A DNA stretch of 64,000 bases from DATGKG01 sp963783145 (GTDB lineage: Bacteria; Desulfobacterota; Binatia; Binatales; Binataceae). Numbering within the stretch: the stretch's first letter is position 1; each line of letters begins with the position of its first letter. The notes beneath the pieces are model-generated. The model was given only the letters and a program-made list of their open reading frames with translations, did not search any database and was not told the origin of the DNA. The position numbers and the translations under genes were made by a program. The stretch covers positions 310,001-374,000 of the forward strand of contig CAWAMM010000002.1 of NCBI GenBank assembly GCA_963783145.1, given 5' to 3'. Below are positions 8,292-16,413 of the stretch, piece after piece.

Positions 8292-9093
8292 ACTTCTCCC
8301 GCGCTCCATAGCTGACCCCCAGCCCCGCCCGCGCGTCGGATTGGATGCCATACTGCGGGATGGGATACCGAAGTCCATTGGATGCCAGCCGCTTCATCCC
8401 CTCGATGGTCTTAGGCAGGAAGTGCGGCGGAATCGCCATCAGCATCTCCTCGTCGAGGACACCGCCGTAGCGCCGTTCCGCATAGCATGGGATCGAGAGG
8501 CTCGGCTCGCCCGTCTTGAGCGCGCGACCCCATGAATCGGCGCAGGCCGACTCGCCGACCACGCCCCATTGGAACTTCTTGTAGCCCGCCCACTGCAAGC
8601 CATTGATGAAGATGATCATCTGACCCGGGGTGCCATAGATGAGGCATATGTCGGGAGGATTGAGGCGCCCCGACGCGAGCGGCGACACCGCCATCGCCAG
8701 ATAGCGCCCCTCGGGCGCGGTGTCCATCGCATGCTGATGCGCCGAGGAATCCGCCAACGTCGAGTACCATACGCCGGCCATCGCTTTGCCGGAAAGCCAG
8801 TCCTCGTCGCGCGGATGGAGCCCGATGACCGCGCCGCATTGCGCCCCCGCGAGGTCCTTCATCGTGATCCCGACCGTCCATCCAAGCCGCGCGGCCTGCG
8901 CGACGATCTGGTCGGTGGTGTGAATCGCCTTGGGGCGGCGAATCTTCGGAATCGCCTCCATCTCCTCGACCGTCGGGAACATCTTCATGCCGATGGGCGT
9001 GGTGCGCAGCCGCAGCAGCGCGTTTAGATCATCGATGATGGCCTTCCAGTCATAGGCGCTTGATTCAACCGGTACGTCTTGTGGCATGAGCAT
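8290..9093 (-). CDS. DUF169 family protein
   Basis: A protein of about 267 aa that I assign to DUF169 from RLRTTPIGMKMF, GAQCGAVIGLH, DICLIYGTPGQM, GESACADSWGRALKTGEPSLSIPCYAERRYGG and EEMLMAIP segments. In this family a conserved Cys-containing CGAVIGL segment and the IPCYAERRYG motif form the core; the biochemical role is unknown. The frame opens earlier (ATG at 9150), but the first 19 residues are Pro-rich and unlike the family, so ATG 9093 or 9087 is preferred. The TAG stop overlaps the edge of a REP-like palindrome. The gene stands alone between that repeat and a phosphorelay pair on the other strand. Confidence 0.8.
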   Translation of the reverse strand: MLMPQDVPVESSAYDWKAIIDDLNALLRLRTTPIGMKMFPTVEEMEAIPKIRRPKAIHTTDQIVAQAARLGWTVGITMKDLAGAQCGAVIGLHPRDEDWLSGKAMAGVWYSTLADSSAHQHAMDTAPEGRYLAMAVSPLASGRLNPPDICLIYGTPGQMIIFINGLQWAGYKKFQWGVVGESACADSWGRALKTGEPSLSIPCYAERRYGGVLDEEMLMAIPPHFLPKTIEGMKRLASNGLRYPIPQYGIQSDARAGLGVSYGAREK

Positions 9094-9392
9094 CGGTCTA
9101 GCGAGCGGCGGGTGCACTTGGCAAGTGCGAGGCGGCGTCACCTGTGCCATCCGAATGGCGGCGGGTGTCTCAATTCGAGCGCGCGCATTGGAGATGGGCG
9201 GTATCGTCGAAAGGCGATCGCGAGCGAGGCGTGCACATCATAACGAAGCCGCGACGAGGACTGCCCGGCAATGGCGACCGTAGCTAAGCATCGGCCACCG
9301 CGATCGCGCATCGTCATCCCAACCTGCATAAGACGGCACACTCCTTGGGTATCGATTGGAGACCTCGCGCGCGGGGTCGAGTTGTGTCGCTC

Positions 9393-10874
9393 ATGTCTCA
9401 GACTGAAACCGATCATCGTATCCCTGATACACCCACGGTTTTGCAGGGTCACCGAATTGGCGATCCCTCGCGAGTATTCAGCAAAGCCGGCACAGCGATT
9501 GCCTCGATCGCGGAAAATCACCACGCTTCCTGCGAGACGGCGGCGCTGTGTACGCGATTTCTGGTCAACCTGAGTCACCAGATGCGGACCCAGCTCAATT
9601 CCATCATCAGCGCCACCGAAATGATGGTCGCGAGTCAGCTAACCCTTGACTCCGAGATGATCGACTCGCAACAGGAGTTCGTCGCGACGATCGCCGAAAG
9701 CGCTAACGCCCTCTCCCTGATGACCGATGGAATCGCTGACTTTTCTCGATGTCTCGCGATGGGCGCCGGCGCGCTGGCGTATCAAACCCATCCGGAGGCC
9801 CGCCGGTTAGGGGAATTCGACGGTGAACCCAACAGCAACCGCGCGAACGCCATTGCACCAGCTGCTGAAGCCGCCTCGAGTCGGGGAGTGGAAGACATGC
9901 CTTCAAAACCCTCTGCGGGCGCGAATCGTTTATTTGGTACCACAGCGAACTTCCGCACGCGAGTGCCGCCCGATACCGCCAGGCAAATTCGCATCCTGCT
10001 CGCGGAAGACCACATGATGAATCAGCATGTTATGCTGCGAATGTTGGCACGCCTCGGCTACACCGCAGACGCAGTATCCAATGGCGTCGAGGCGGTCGAG
10101 GCGCTCACCCGCAGTCCCTACGACATTGTGCTGATGGACTGCCAGATGCCGGAGCTCGATGGCTACGAAGCGACCCGGCGAATACGCCGCAGCGGCGGAC
10201 GCTTCATGAGCACCCCGATCATCGCGGTGACGGCCAACGCGATGGAAGGCGATCGCGAAAAATGTCTCGCTTCGGGCATGAGCGACTACATGAGCAAGCC
10301 GGTCCTGGCCCAGACCCTCGCCACGACTCTGGAGAAATGGATTCTGCCCGATTCCGAGGGCAGGATGATGGCTTCCGTCCCGGCGCCGCCCGCCGCATCC
10401 TTTGAGGCGGCTGCACCTTCGGAAGATCAGTCTCAACCCTCAGCTCAACCGGCGGAAGAAGCGGCGTTCAAGCCCGCTGTGGCGGAAATAGGCGATGCCC
10501 TGGATCCGGGCGCGCTCGAAACCTTGCGCTCGATGGACGCCACCGACACGGGCTTCATGGCGAAAATCATCGAGCTGTTCCTCACTGACTTAACCGAACG
10601 CATGATTGCCCTGAAACAGGCTGCTGATGCGCGCGACGGCCCCGCCTTGAAAAGCATCGCGCATGCGCTCAAGGGAAGCTGCGGACACTTCGGCGCCGCC
10701 CGGTTCGCCGCGCTGTGCCGCGCGATGGAGCAAGTGGGTCTGCAACGACCGGTCGGCGATCCGAACGATGCGCTACGGGCGCTGGAGGCTGAGGCTAGCC
10801 GCGTCCGCAGCGCTCTCGAAACCGCCCGTACCGCAGCACTCAGCAATCCCATGACGATGGAGGAACCTCACTAA
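9393..10874 (+). CDS. Phosphorelay protein: HisKA-like, receiver and HPt domains, no ATPase
   Basis: A protein of about 493 aa. Residues about 55-105 contain LVNLSHQMRTQLNSIISATEMM, an H-box like that of histidine kinases. A low-complexity linker follows, then a receiver domain (IRILLAEDHMMNQ, phosphoacceptor in VLMDCQMPELDG, MSKPV with the conserved Lys) and a C-terminal HPt domain with AHALKGSCGHFGA. The HATPase_c catalytic domain (N, G1, F and G2 boxes) expected between H-box and receiver is absent. It therefore cannot autophosphorylate alone and may be a phosphotransfer hub fed by another kinase. The frame opens at TTG 9345, but ATG 9393 is a better start. The downstream response-regulator gene overlaps its stop by one base. 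Confidence 0.82.
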   Translation: MSQTETDHRIPDTPTVLQGHRIGDPSRVFSKAGTAIASIAENHHASCETAALCTRFLVNLSHQMRTQLNSIISATEMMVASQLTLDSEMIDSQQEFVATIAESANALSLMTDGIADFSRCLAMGAGALAYQTHPEARRLGEFDGEPNSNRANAIAPAAEAASSRGVEDMPSKPSAGANRLFGTTANFRTRVPPDTARQIRILLAEDHMMNQHVMLRMLARLGYTADAVSNGVEAVEALTRSPYDIVLMDCQMPELDGYEATRRIRRSGGRFMSTPIIAVTANAMEGDREKCLASGMSDYMSKPVLAQTLATTLEKWILPDSEGRMMASVPAPPAASFEAAAPSEDQSQPSAQPAEEAAFKPAVAEIGDALDPGALETLRSMDATDTGFMAKIIELFLTDLTERMIALKQAADARDGPALKSIAHALKGSCGHFGAARFAALCRAMEQVGLQRPVGDPNDALRALEAEASRVRSALETARTAALSNPMTMEEPH

Positions 10875-11746
10875 TGGCGGTCGCCGCGAAAACCCTCCGT
10901 GACGAGTCGAAAACCCTCAGCCCGTTTCTGATGGCGCGGGACAATCTCGTCGAGACGCTCAAAGGAAAACGCTTCGCGCTCATTGGTTTCGATCCTGATG
11001 AAAGCCAGGAGTTGCGCAGTGCCATCGATTTCGCCAGCGCTCGAATGCATTCGATTGCCGAGGATTCGCGCCATCCGAGCCTCACCACCCTCGCGCCGTT
11101 CGACGCCTGCGTATTGAATCTGTCATCCGAAGTTTCCAAGCTCGCCGGCTCGGCGGTCGATCTGCTCGCGATCAGCCGCAAGCCGACCGTGATCATCGGC
11201 GAGCAGGACGAAGTACTGGGCCATGCGTTCTCGCTGGCGAGCGCCGCGCACGAATTTATCATCAGGCCCTGGACCCGCGAGGATTTCTACCTGCGCGCGT
11301 TCATGGTGTTGCGCAACGCATCATCGATTATCGTCGAGCAACCCGCTCGAAACGCCGCCCCGCGCACCGAGCCGACCATTATTGTGGCCGACGACGACCG
11401 CACCACCATCATGATGGTGCAATCGATCCTCCGCACCTGGAAAATCAATTGCCGGGTCGCGCACAACGGCAAGGACGCGCTCGAGCTGACCAGGGAGATT
11501 AAACCTGACGCGCTGCTGCTCGACGTCGGGATGCCGGACATGGATGGCTTCCAGGTCCTCGCCGCGTTGCGTGCCGACCCGGCCACGCGCACCACGCCGA
11601 TCGTGATGCTCACCGCGGCGCAGAGTGAGAATGAGATCGTGCGGGGCTTCGACCTCGGCGCCGACGACTACATCACCAAGCCGTTTCGCGCACATGAGAT
11701 GCTGGCGCGGCTCAAGCGGCTGGTGCGCAAACGCGAAGCCGGCTGA
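10874..11746 (+). CDS. Double-receiver response regulator
   Basis: A 290-aa protein. Residues about 30-155 are a degenerate receiver-like domain (GKRFALIGFDPDESQELR, DACVLNLS, IIRPWTREDFYLR) without a clear acidic pocket. Residues about 167-287 are a canonical receiver: IIVADDDRTT acidic cluster, LLLDVGMPDMDG phosphoacceptor Asp, VMLTAA, and ITKPF with the conserved Lys. There is no DNA-binding or enzymatic output domain, so it likely works through protein contacts or passes phosphate on. Its ATG overlaps the TAA of the upstream receiver-HPt gene, implying coupled translation and a shared relay. Confidence 0.85.
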   Translation: MAVAAKTLRDESKTLSPFLMARDNLVETLKGKRFALIGFDPDESQELRSAIDFASARMHSIAEDSRHPSLTTLAPFDACVLNLSSEVSKLAGSAVDLLAISRKPTVIIGEQDEVLGHAFSLASAAHEFIIRPWTREDFYLRAFMVLRNASSIIVEQPARNAAPRTEPTIIVADDDRTTIMMVQSILRTWKINCRVAHNGKDALELTREIKPDALLLDVGMPDMDGFQVLAALRADPATRTTPIVMLTAAQSENEIVRGFDLGADDYITKPFRAHEMLARLKRLVRKREAG

Positions 11747-11833
11747 GGGCGCACGTCCATTGATTGATCGGCGATGTTAATTGCTTGGGCCGGAAGCGCC
11801 GTGATACCTTGTTCCGTCCAGCTACCTGCTCGA

Positions 11834-11905
11834 GGCGGCGTACCCAAGTGGTAAGGGAGAGGTCTGCAAAACCTCGATGCATCGGTTCGAATCCGATCGC
11901 CGCCT
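11834..11905 (+). tRNA. tRNA-Cys (anticodon GCA)
   Basis: The acceptor stem GGCGGCG (11834-11840) pairs with CGCCGCC (11898-11904). The anticodon arm is GAGGT-CTGCAAA-ACCTC with anticodon GCA, and the T arm is ATCGG-TTCGAAT-CCGAT. The discriminator is T at 11905, followed by an encoded CCA (11906-11908). The D-loop contains AAGTGGTAAGG. Confidence 0.95.
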
Positions 11906-11930
11906 CCATTTTCCATCAACGTTTACCTGG

Positions 11931-13202
11931 CTAGCGCGACATCACCTCGCGATAGTGGCGCCAGATGCCGCGCTGCGTGGTTTCGTCGGTCTCATGCCCC
12001 GCGACGCCGCCGTTCTCGCGCACCTCGCGATGGAGTCCGCGCCGCAGTACCAGCCATTCGTTGACTCGGGCCTCGAAGCCGGCCTGATTGCGCTCGTAAG
12101 CCTCGATGTCATCGGGCGCGACCCGGCCCGCCGGCCCGTGAATTATGTAGGTCTCGCTCAGGCGGCGGCGATTGATTTCCTCGGGCGCGCCTTTGAGCAG
12201 GGACGGGAAATATGAAATGACCGTCTCGTCCACACTCAGTGGCTGAATCACCCGGAACTGATTCAGGATGAAAATGAGGTTCGGGAAAATGCAGAAGTGC
12301 GGCGGGCCTTCGGCGAGGATCTTTTCCGCGCGCGGCGCGCCATACTGCCGCTCCATCGAGGTGCGATACTGCGCGTCAGTCTCCTTGCTCCATGCCGGCG
12401 CGACGACGCGGCCGCCATTGCGCGTATGCACCGGGTTGAGATCGAGCTGCGCAGCGCCGTTGCCGAGGTCGCGCGCGAGGGCGTCACTGCGTTCGCCGAA
12501 CACCGCTTCCATGTCGGTGCGACCGCGAGTCATCATCACCATCGCGGCATGATGCAGGATGTTGGGATGGTACCCGTCGACGGAATTCTCCAGCGCCATC
12601 TTCCAGTTGCCCTTGTACGAATGCTTGAGTACGCCGGATCGCACGACCACCTCGCCCTCGGGTGAGAGGTCGACGAATTGATCGATGAGGCGCTTGGCGG
12701 GCCCCAGGTGCTCATCGAGCGAAGGGCCGTTCGCGCTGAGGCTGGCGAAGATGAGTCCGCGATGACTCGCGACCCGCGGCACCTTCGCGAGGCTGAATTC
12801 ATTTTTGCGAAACGACTCGTCGTAGCCGCCGGCGTAAGGCACGCCGACCAGGTCGCCGCGATTGTCGTAGGTCCAGCCGTGATAGGCGCATCGGAACGCG
12901 TGCGAATTGCCGCGATCGCTCTGGCATACGGTGTTGCCGCGATGCATGCATCGATTGAGCATCAGATGAATCTTGCCGTCCTCGTCGCGCGAGACGATAA
13001 CCGGTTGCAATCCGATTTGGCGCGTCACATAGTCACCGGGTTGCGGCACCTCGCTCTCATGCGCGACGTAGACCCATTCGCGATACCAGATTTTTTCGAG
13101 TTCCTCGCGAAAGATGGCGGCATCGTAGTAGACGCGCCCGCTGATGCGATCGCTCTGGATGAGTTCGCTGTAGTTCGTCGATGAGGTCAGCATCGTTGCC
13201 AT
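11931..13202 (-). CDS. Rieske-type aromatic ring-hydroxylating dioxygenase, large (alpha) subunit
   Basis: A 423-aa protein. The N-terminal Rieske [2Fe-2S] domain has RCMHRGNTVC and CAYHGWTYD (C-x-H and C-x2-H ligands, about residues 84-111). The C-terminal catalytic domain contains NSVDGYHPNILHH, which supplies the bridging Asp and two of the mononuclear iron ligands. Such enzymes add O2 to aromatic rings as alpha/beta complexes fed by a reductase; no ferredoxin or reductase gene is in this operon. It is the last gene of a minus-strand operon that also has the beta subunit. The substrate cannot be inferred from sequence alone. Confidence 0.9.
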   Translation of the reverse strand: MATMLTSSTNYSELIQSDRISGRVYYDAAIFREELEKIWYREWVYVAHESEVPQPGDYVTRQIGLQPVIVSRDEDGKIHLMLNRCMHRGNTVCQSDRGNSHAFRCAYHGWTYDNRGDLVGVPYAGGYDESFRKNEFSLAKVPRVASHRGLIFASLSANGPSLDEHLGPAKRLIDQFVDLSPEGEVVVRSGVLKHSYKGNWKMALENSVDGYHPNILHHAAMVMMTRGRTDMEAVFGERSDALARDLGNGAAQLDLNPVHTRNGGRVVAPAWSKETDAQYRTSMERQYGAPRAEKILAEGPPHFCIFPNLIFILNQFRVIQPLSVDETVISYFPSLLKGAPEEINRRRLSETYIIHGPAGRVAPDDIEAYERNQAGFEARVNEWLVLRRGLHREVRENGGVAGHETDETTQRGIWRHYREVMSR

Positions 13203-13226
13203 GAACTCGCACCTCCGCCGTCGTGC

Positions 13227-14033
13227 CTAGTCGTTAAGTAGCACCTTTTCGATCATTTGTTGCGCCAACGATGCGCTCTGCAGATCGAGTCCTAGTTCCG
13301 CGGCGCATTCGAGCGCGAGCGTCAGGTCTTTGCGCCACAGCTTCCCCGCGCTCGCAGATGGCTTGTGATTCGCCCAGTGGTCGGCGACGCGGCTTGAGGC
13401 GCCGCCCGCGCGCACTACTTCCTGCATCGTCGGGAGATCGAGTCCAGCCTTCCTCGCGAGCATCATTCCTTCGCCGGCCGCGACGACATTGAGGCAGATG
13501 ATCACCTGATGCGCGAGCTTCGCAATCATTCCCGCGCCGAGCGGGCCAAGGTGGTAGATGCTGGTGCCCGAAAGCTCGAAGATTGGGCGGCATCGTTCCA
13601 CCAACCCCTTGTCGCCGCCGACCATGTAACACATCGTGCGAGTCTGCGCGCCGCGCGCGCCGCCACTCACCGGCGCGTCGATGACTCCGATGTTTCGCGA
13701 TACGCACGCAGCAGCAACTTTGCGGACTGTCGCGGGCCTTATCGTGCTGTGGATCGCGACGATGCTGCCGGGTCGCGCACCTGCGATGATACCGTCGTCG
13801 CCCAGTGTGACAGCTTCGACTTGTTCATCATCGACGACGATCACTTCGATAATGTCGCTGTTGGCCGCGACCTCGCGTGGTGAGCTGGCTCTTCGAGCTC
13901 CTAGCGCGACCAATTCATCGATTGGTTCTTCGCGAACGTCATAGACCATGACGTCGAAGCCTGCGGCCTTTGCGAGGTTGATAGCCAGCGGCTTGCCTTG
14001 CTCGCCGAGACCTATGAAACCAACCTTGGTCAT
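13227..14033 (-). CDS. 3-hydroxyisobutyrate dehydrogenase-family NAD(P) oxidoreductase
   Basis: A 268-aa beta-hydroxyacid dehydrogenase. The Rossmann motif is KVGFIGLGEQGKPLAINL at the N-terminus, the substrate-binding segment is DAPVSGGARGAQ, and the catalytic Lys lies in GAGMIAKLAHQ. The frame opens upstream to 14096, but ATG 14033 begins directly before the Rossmann motif and overlaps the TGA of the small upstream gene (ATGA), so that start is chosen. It probably oxidises a hydroxy-acid intermediate of the pathway served by the flanking dioxygenase genes; that link is inference from the operon. Confidence 0.88.
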   Translation of the reverse strand: MTKVGFIGLGEQGKPLAINLAKAAGFDVMVYDVREEPIDELVALGARRASSPREVAANSDIIEVIVVDDEQVEAVTLGDDGIIAGARPGSIVAIHSTIRPATVRKVAAACVSRNIGVIDAPVSGGARGAQTRTMCYMVGGDKGLVERCRPIFELSGTSIYHLGPLGAGMIAKLAHQVIICLNVVAAGEGMMLARKAGLDLPTMQEVVRAGGASSRVADHWANHKPSASAGKLWRKDLTLALECAAELGLDLQSASLAQQMIEKVLLND

Positions 14034-14230
14034 CGGGTGCGTGGGTCGAGCCGGGCAGGATCGAGAAAAGGCAGTAACTCCTCGTGGCGCGTCCACGCGA
14101 GCGAGGCCAATTCGAGGGGATCGAGAAAGATGGTCTTGCCGCTGCGCGCATCGCGGATCAGCAGGCGCGGGCCGTTGCCACTGTCGTCACGATCGATCTC
14201 GACCGAGGCGAATTCGCTGTTGAGTGTCAT
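14030..14230 (-). CDS. Small conserved-looking protein of dioxygenase operon
   Basis: A 66-aa protein with two halves: an acidic beta-like N-terminus (SEFASVEIDRDDSGNG) and a C-terminus with SGKTIFLDPLELASLAW and EELLPFLDP. Family unknown. Its stop overlaps the start of the dehydrogenase gene by 4 bp, and it lies 18 bp downstream of the dioxygenase beta subunit gene, so it is almost certainly co-translated with them. It has no signal peptide, cysteines or obvious cofactor motif. It could be an assembly or regulatory subunit of the oxygenase. Confidence 0.6.
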   Translation of the reverse strand: MTLNSEFASVEIDRDDSGNGPRLLIRDARSGKTIFLDPLELASLAWTRHEELLPFLDPARLDPRTR

Positions 14231-14248
14231 TGCCAGGCCTCCGTCCCC

Positions 14249-14719
14249 CTAAATGAGAAACAGCAAGTTCGGTAGGGGCTCGTTGTTATTGAGCAGCACC
14301 ACCTTCTTGGATTTGATTTTGAACCCGCTTCCGTTCGGAAGCAGCTTATGCGTCGTGGTGCCGGCCCATAGGTACTGATTGTGATGGTGTAGCTCGGCGA
14401 GGATGAAGGCCGCGTTCACGATCATTTCACTGTCAGTGGCCGATTCGATTTCGATGTTCGATACCAACCGCTTCAAACGCGGCGCCTGCTCGCGCAACCA
14501 CGAGGTCTCTTTGAGCCGCTGGATTCGCGCGCGCAATTGCCCGCGTCGATCGTAAATCACCGAGACGTTTTGCGTCGGATCGATGTCATCTGCGTTGCAC
14601 GGCACCCAGTAGGTCGCGTCCTCATCCCACAACAAGAGCCATTCATCGTAGGCGTGCGCATCCATGAGGCGCGCCTCGCGATAGAGGAACTGCTCCACAC
14701 TGTGTCTATCTATCGGCAT
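14249..14719 (-). CDS. Aromatic ring-hydroxylating dioxygenase, small (beta) subunit
   Basis: A 156-aa protein of the SnoaL-like/NTF2-fold beta subunit family. It begins VEQFLYREARLMDAHAYDEWLLLWDEDATYWVP, the hallmark N-terminus of Rieske dioxygenase beta subunits, and later has SNIEIE and TTHKLLPNG. It should form a hexamer with the alpha subunit. The frame stays open upstream to 14950, but that part overlaps the MetE-like gene in another frame and is not family-like, so ATG 14719 is chosen. It lies 16 bp after the MetE-like gene. The beta gene precedes, and is separated from, its alpha gene, an unusual order. Confidence 0.87.
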   Translation of the reverse strand: MPIDRHSVEQFLYREARLMDAHAYDEWLLLWDEDATYWVPCNADDIDPTQNVSVIYDRRGQLRARIQRLKETSWLREQAPRLKRLVSNIEIESATDSEMIVNAAFILAELHHHNQYLWAGTTTHKLLPNGSGFKIKSKKVVLLNNNEPLPNLLFLI

Positions 14720-14735
14720 GAGCCGGGAGCCTCGC

Positions 14736-15857
14736 TTAACCCCAAACTTCTCGCGCGACTTCGGCCACGCGGCGCAACTTCGCCCATTGCTGATCGGGCG
14801 TAAGCTTGTTGCCGGGCGCCGTGCTCGCGAAGCCGCATTGCGGACTGATACCCAGCTGGTCGAGGTCGATATATTTGGCGGCCTCCTCGATGCGCCGCTT
14901 GAGCTCATCCTTGGATTCCAGTTGCGGAAGCTTGCTCGACACAATGCCAAGCACGACCGATTTGTTCTTGGGCACGAAACGCAGCGGCTCGAAGCTGCCG
15001 GCGCGCGCGGTGTCGTATTCCAGCATGTAGGAATCGACGTTGATCTTGTTGAACAGCATTTCGGCCACGGGATCGTAGCCGCCCTCGGTCAGCCACCCAC
15101 TCTGGTTGTTGCCGCGGCACAGATGCATCGCCACATGGATGGACTTGGGATGGTTGGCCAGCGCGTCGTTGATGAGATTGGGAAAGACGTTGAAGAGAAT
15201 ATCGTCGACGTCGTGGCCACTTGCGGTCATCTGCTCGCGCCGCTTAGGATCGCAATACATCGCGATCGGCACTTCGTCGAGTTGCACATAGCGGCATCCG
15301 ACCGCGGCCAGCGCCGGCAATTCTTTTTGATAAGCATCAACTAAATCGGCCCGAAGCACATTCAGATCGGTATATGCCTCGGTGCTCACATTGCGCCCGT
15401 CGACCGAATAGATGGCAGTGGGCGAGGGCAAGGTCATCTTGACGGTGCCCTTGGTAAGCGACTGCGTGAACTTAAACTCATCCGCGTGAATCGGCTCAGT
15501 CCATCGCAGCGGGCCATCAATCTTCAAAAGCGGGACGGCGATTTTGTTGTCCTGGTCGTCGACGAAAAACATCCGCTCCGATTCGTAGTACACCGACGCG
15601 CCCTTGAGTCCGCGCGAAGCGAAGTCGGTATAGAAAACGCTGCGCCGATATTCCCCATCGGTGATCGATTGCAGCCCGACCTCTTCCTGGAGCGCCACTA
15701 CCTTGCGGATGTGCTCATCCTCGATTTTGCGCAGTTCGGCGTCCGCGAGACGTTCATCCTCATTGTCGGTGCGTGCCTTCAGAAGCTCCGGCGGACGGAG
15801 CAGGCTGCCGATGTGCTCAGCGCGAAAGGGTGGATTGTGCGGTGCGGTGTTTGCCAT
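14736..15857 (-). CDS. MetE-like (cobalamin-independent methionine synthase family) protein
   Basis: A 373-aa single-barrel protein of the MetE C-terminal/UROD-like superfamily, about half the size of true MetE. It contains RAEHIGSLLRP at the start, SITDGEYRRSVFYTDF, and a probable zinc site with IHVAMHLCRGNNQ (H-x-C) and ISPQCGFAST (distal Cys). The family includes methionine synthase-like proteins (YxjG) and epoxyalkane:coenzyme M transferase, enzymes that activate a thiol on zinc. AGGAGA just before ATG 15857 fixes the start, although the frame opens at 15944. It is the first gene of the dioxygenase operon, suggesting thiol transfer to or from an oxygenated intermediate rather than methionine synthesis; that is inference. 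Confidence 0.82.
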   Translation of the reverse strand: MANTAPHNPPFRAEHIGSLLRPPELLKARTDNEDERLADAELRKIEDEHIRKVVALQEEVGLQSITDGEYRRSVFYTDFASRGLKGASVYYESERMFFVDDQDNKIAVPLLKIDGPLRWTEPIHADEFKFTQSLTKGTVKMTLPSPTAIYSVDGRNVSTEAYTDLNVLRADLVDAYQKELPALAAVGCRYVQLDEVPIAMYCDPKRREQMTASGHDVDDILFNVFPNLINDALANHPKSIHVAMHLCRGNNQSGWLTEGGYDPVAEMLFNKINVDSYMLEYDTARAGSFEPLRFVPKNKSVVLGIVSSKLPQLESKDELKRRIEEAAKYIDLDQLGISPQCGFASTAPGNKLTPDQQWAKLRRVAEVAREVWG

Positions 15858-15972
15858 GGGAATCTCCTGGGTCAATCGCACGTGCCTCGAACCTCTTGCA
15901 TAGTTCAAATCGCCGCCGAGTTCCAAATGCATACGCGATCGCAACGATGCTGAGGTGCTGGGAGTGGGTAAT

Positions 15973-16413
15973 TTACCGCGGTGGCGAGGTGCTCGGCGCG
16001 GCGTCGGGAGTTACGACCAACTGCACGCTGCAGCCTTCTTGATTCGTCGCGAAACAGAGATCGCTGATGGTGCCATGCGCGGGGTCTTCTTCGTTCACGA
16101 CGGGCGGACAGATCCAGTTCCCGCCGGAATTTCGCAGCGCGACCGCGAAGTAGCGTCCCGCGGCGAGCTGCCCGGTCGCGCCGTGGCTGATGGTCTGCGC
16201 GATATCGAAGCCATCGTTGCCCCCGCCCGGCGAGAACTGCATGAAGAAAAGCTGCCAGCGCGATCGCGAGGTCATGGTGATCTGGTAACGCATCGATTGC
16301 GCGGACGAGAACACCGGCTTGTCGCGACAGAGCCATGGGCGCGGTTCCCCAGCCAGCGCGGATGACGCCGTCGCGATTGCAAGCATTGGTGCGAGGAGAA
16401 ACTTGAGCCTCAC
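15973..16413 (-). CDS. Secreted hypothetical protein
   Basis: A 146-aa protein with a clear signal peptide (MRLKFLLAPMLAIATASSALA, cleavage near residue 21) and four cysteines in the mature part (WLCRD, NWICPP, DLCFATNQEGC) that could form two disulfides. The family is unknown. Its GTG start overlaps the TGA of the B12 mutase gene (GTGA), so it is coupled to it, though a secreted protein has no evident role in acyl-CoA rearrangement. The C-terminus is Thr/Pro/Ser-rich. Confidence 0.65.
   Translation of the reverse strand: MRLKFLLAPMLAIATASSALAGEPRPWLCRDKPVFSSAQSMRYQITMTSRSRWQLFFMQFSPGGGNDGFDIAQTISHGATGQLAAGRYFAVALRNSGGNWICPPVVNEEDPAHGTISDLCFATNQEGCSVQLVVTPDAAPSTSPPR

Noticed and set aside
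15858..15972. SAM or cobalamin riboswitch before the MetE-like gene
   Set aside because: The 115-bp spacer shows no conserved riboswitch core that I can recognise, and it is short for a cobalamin type.
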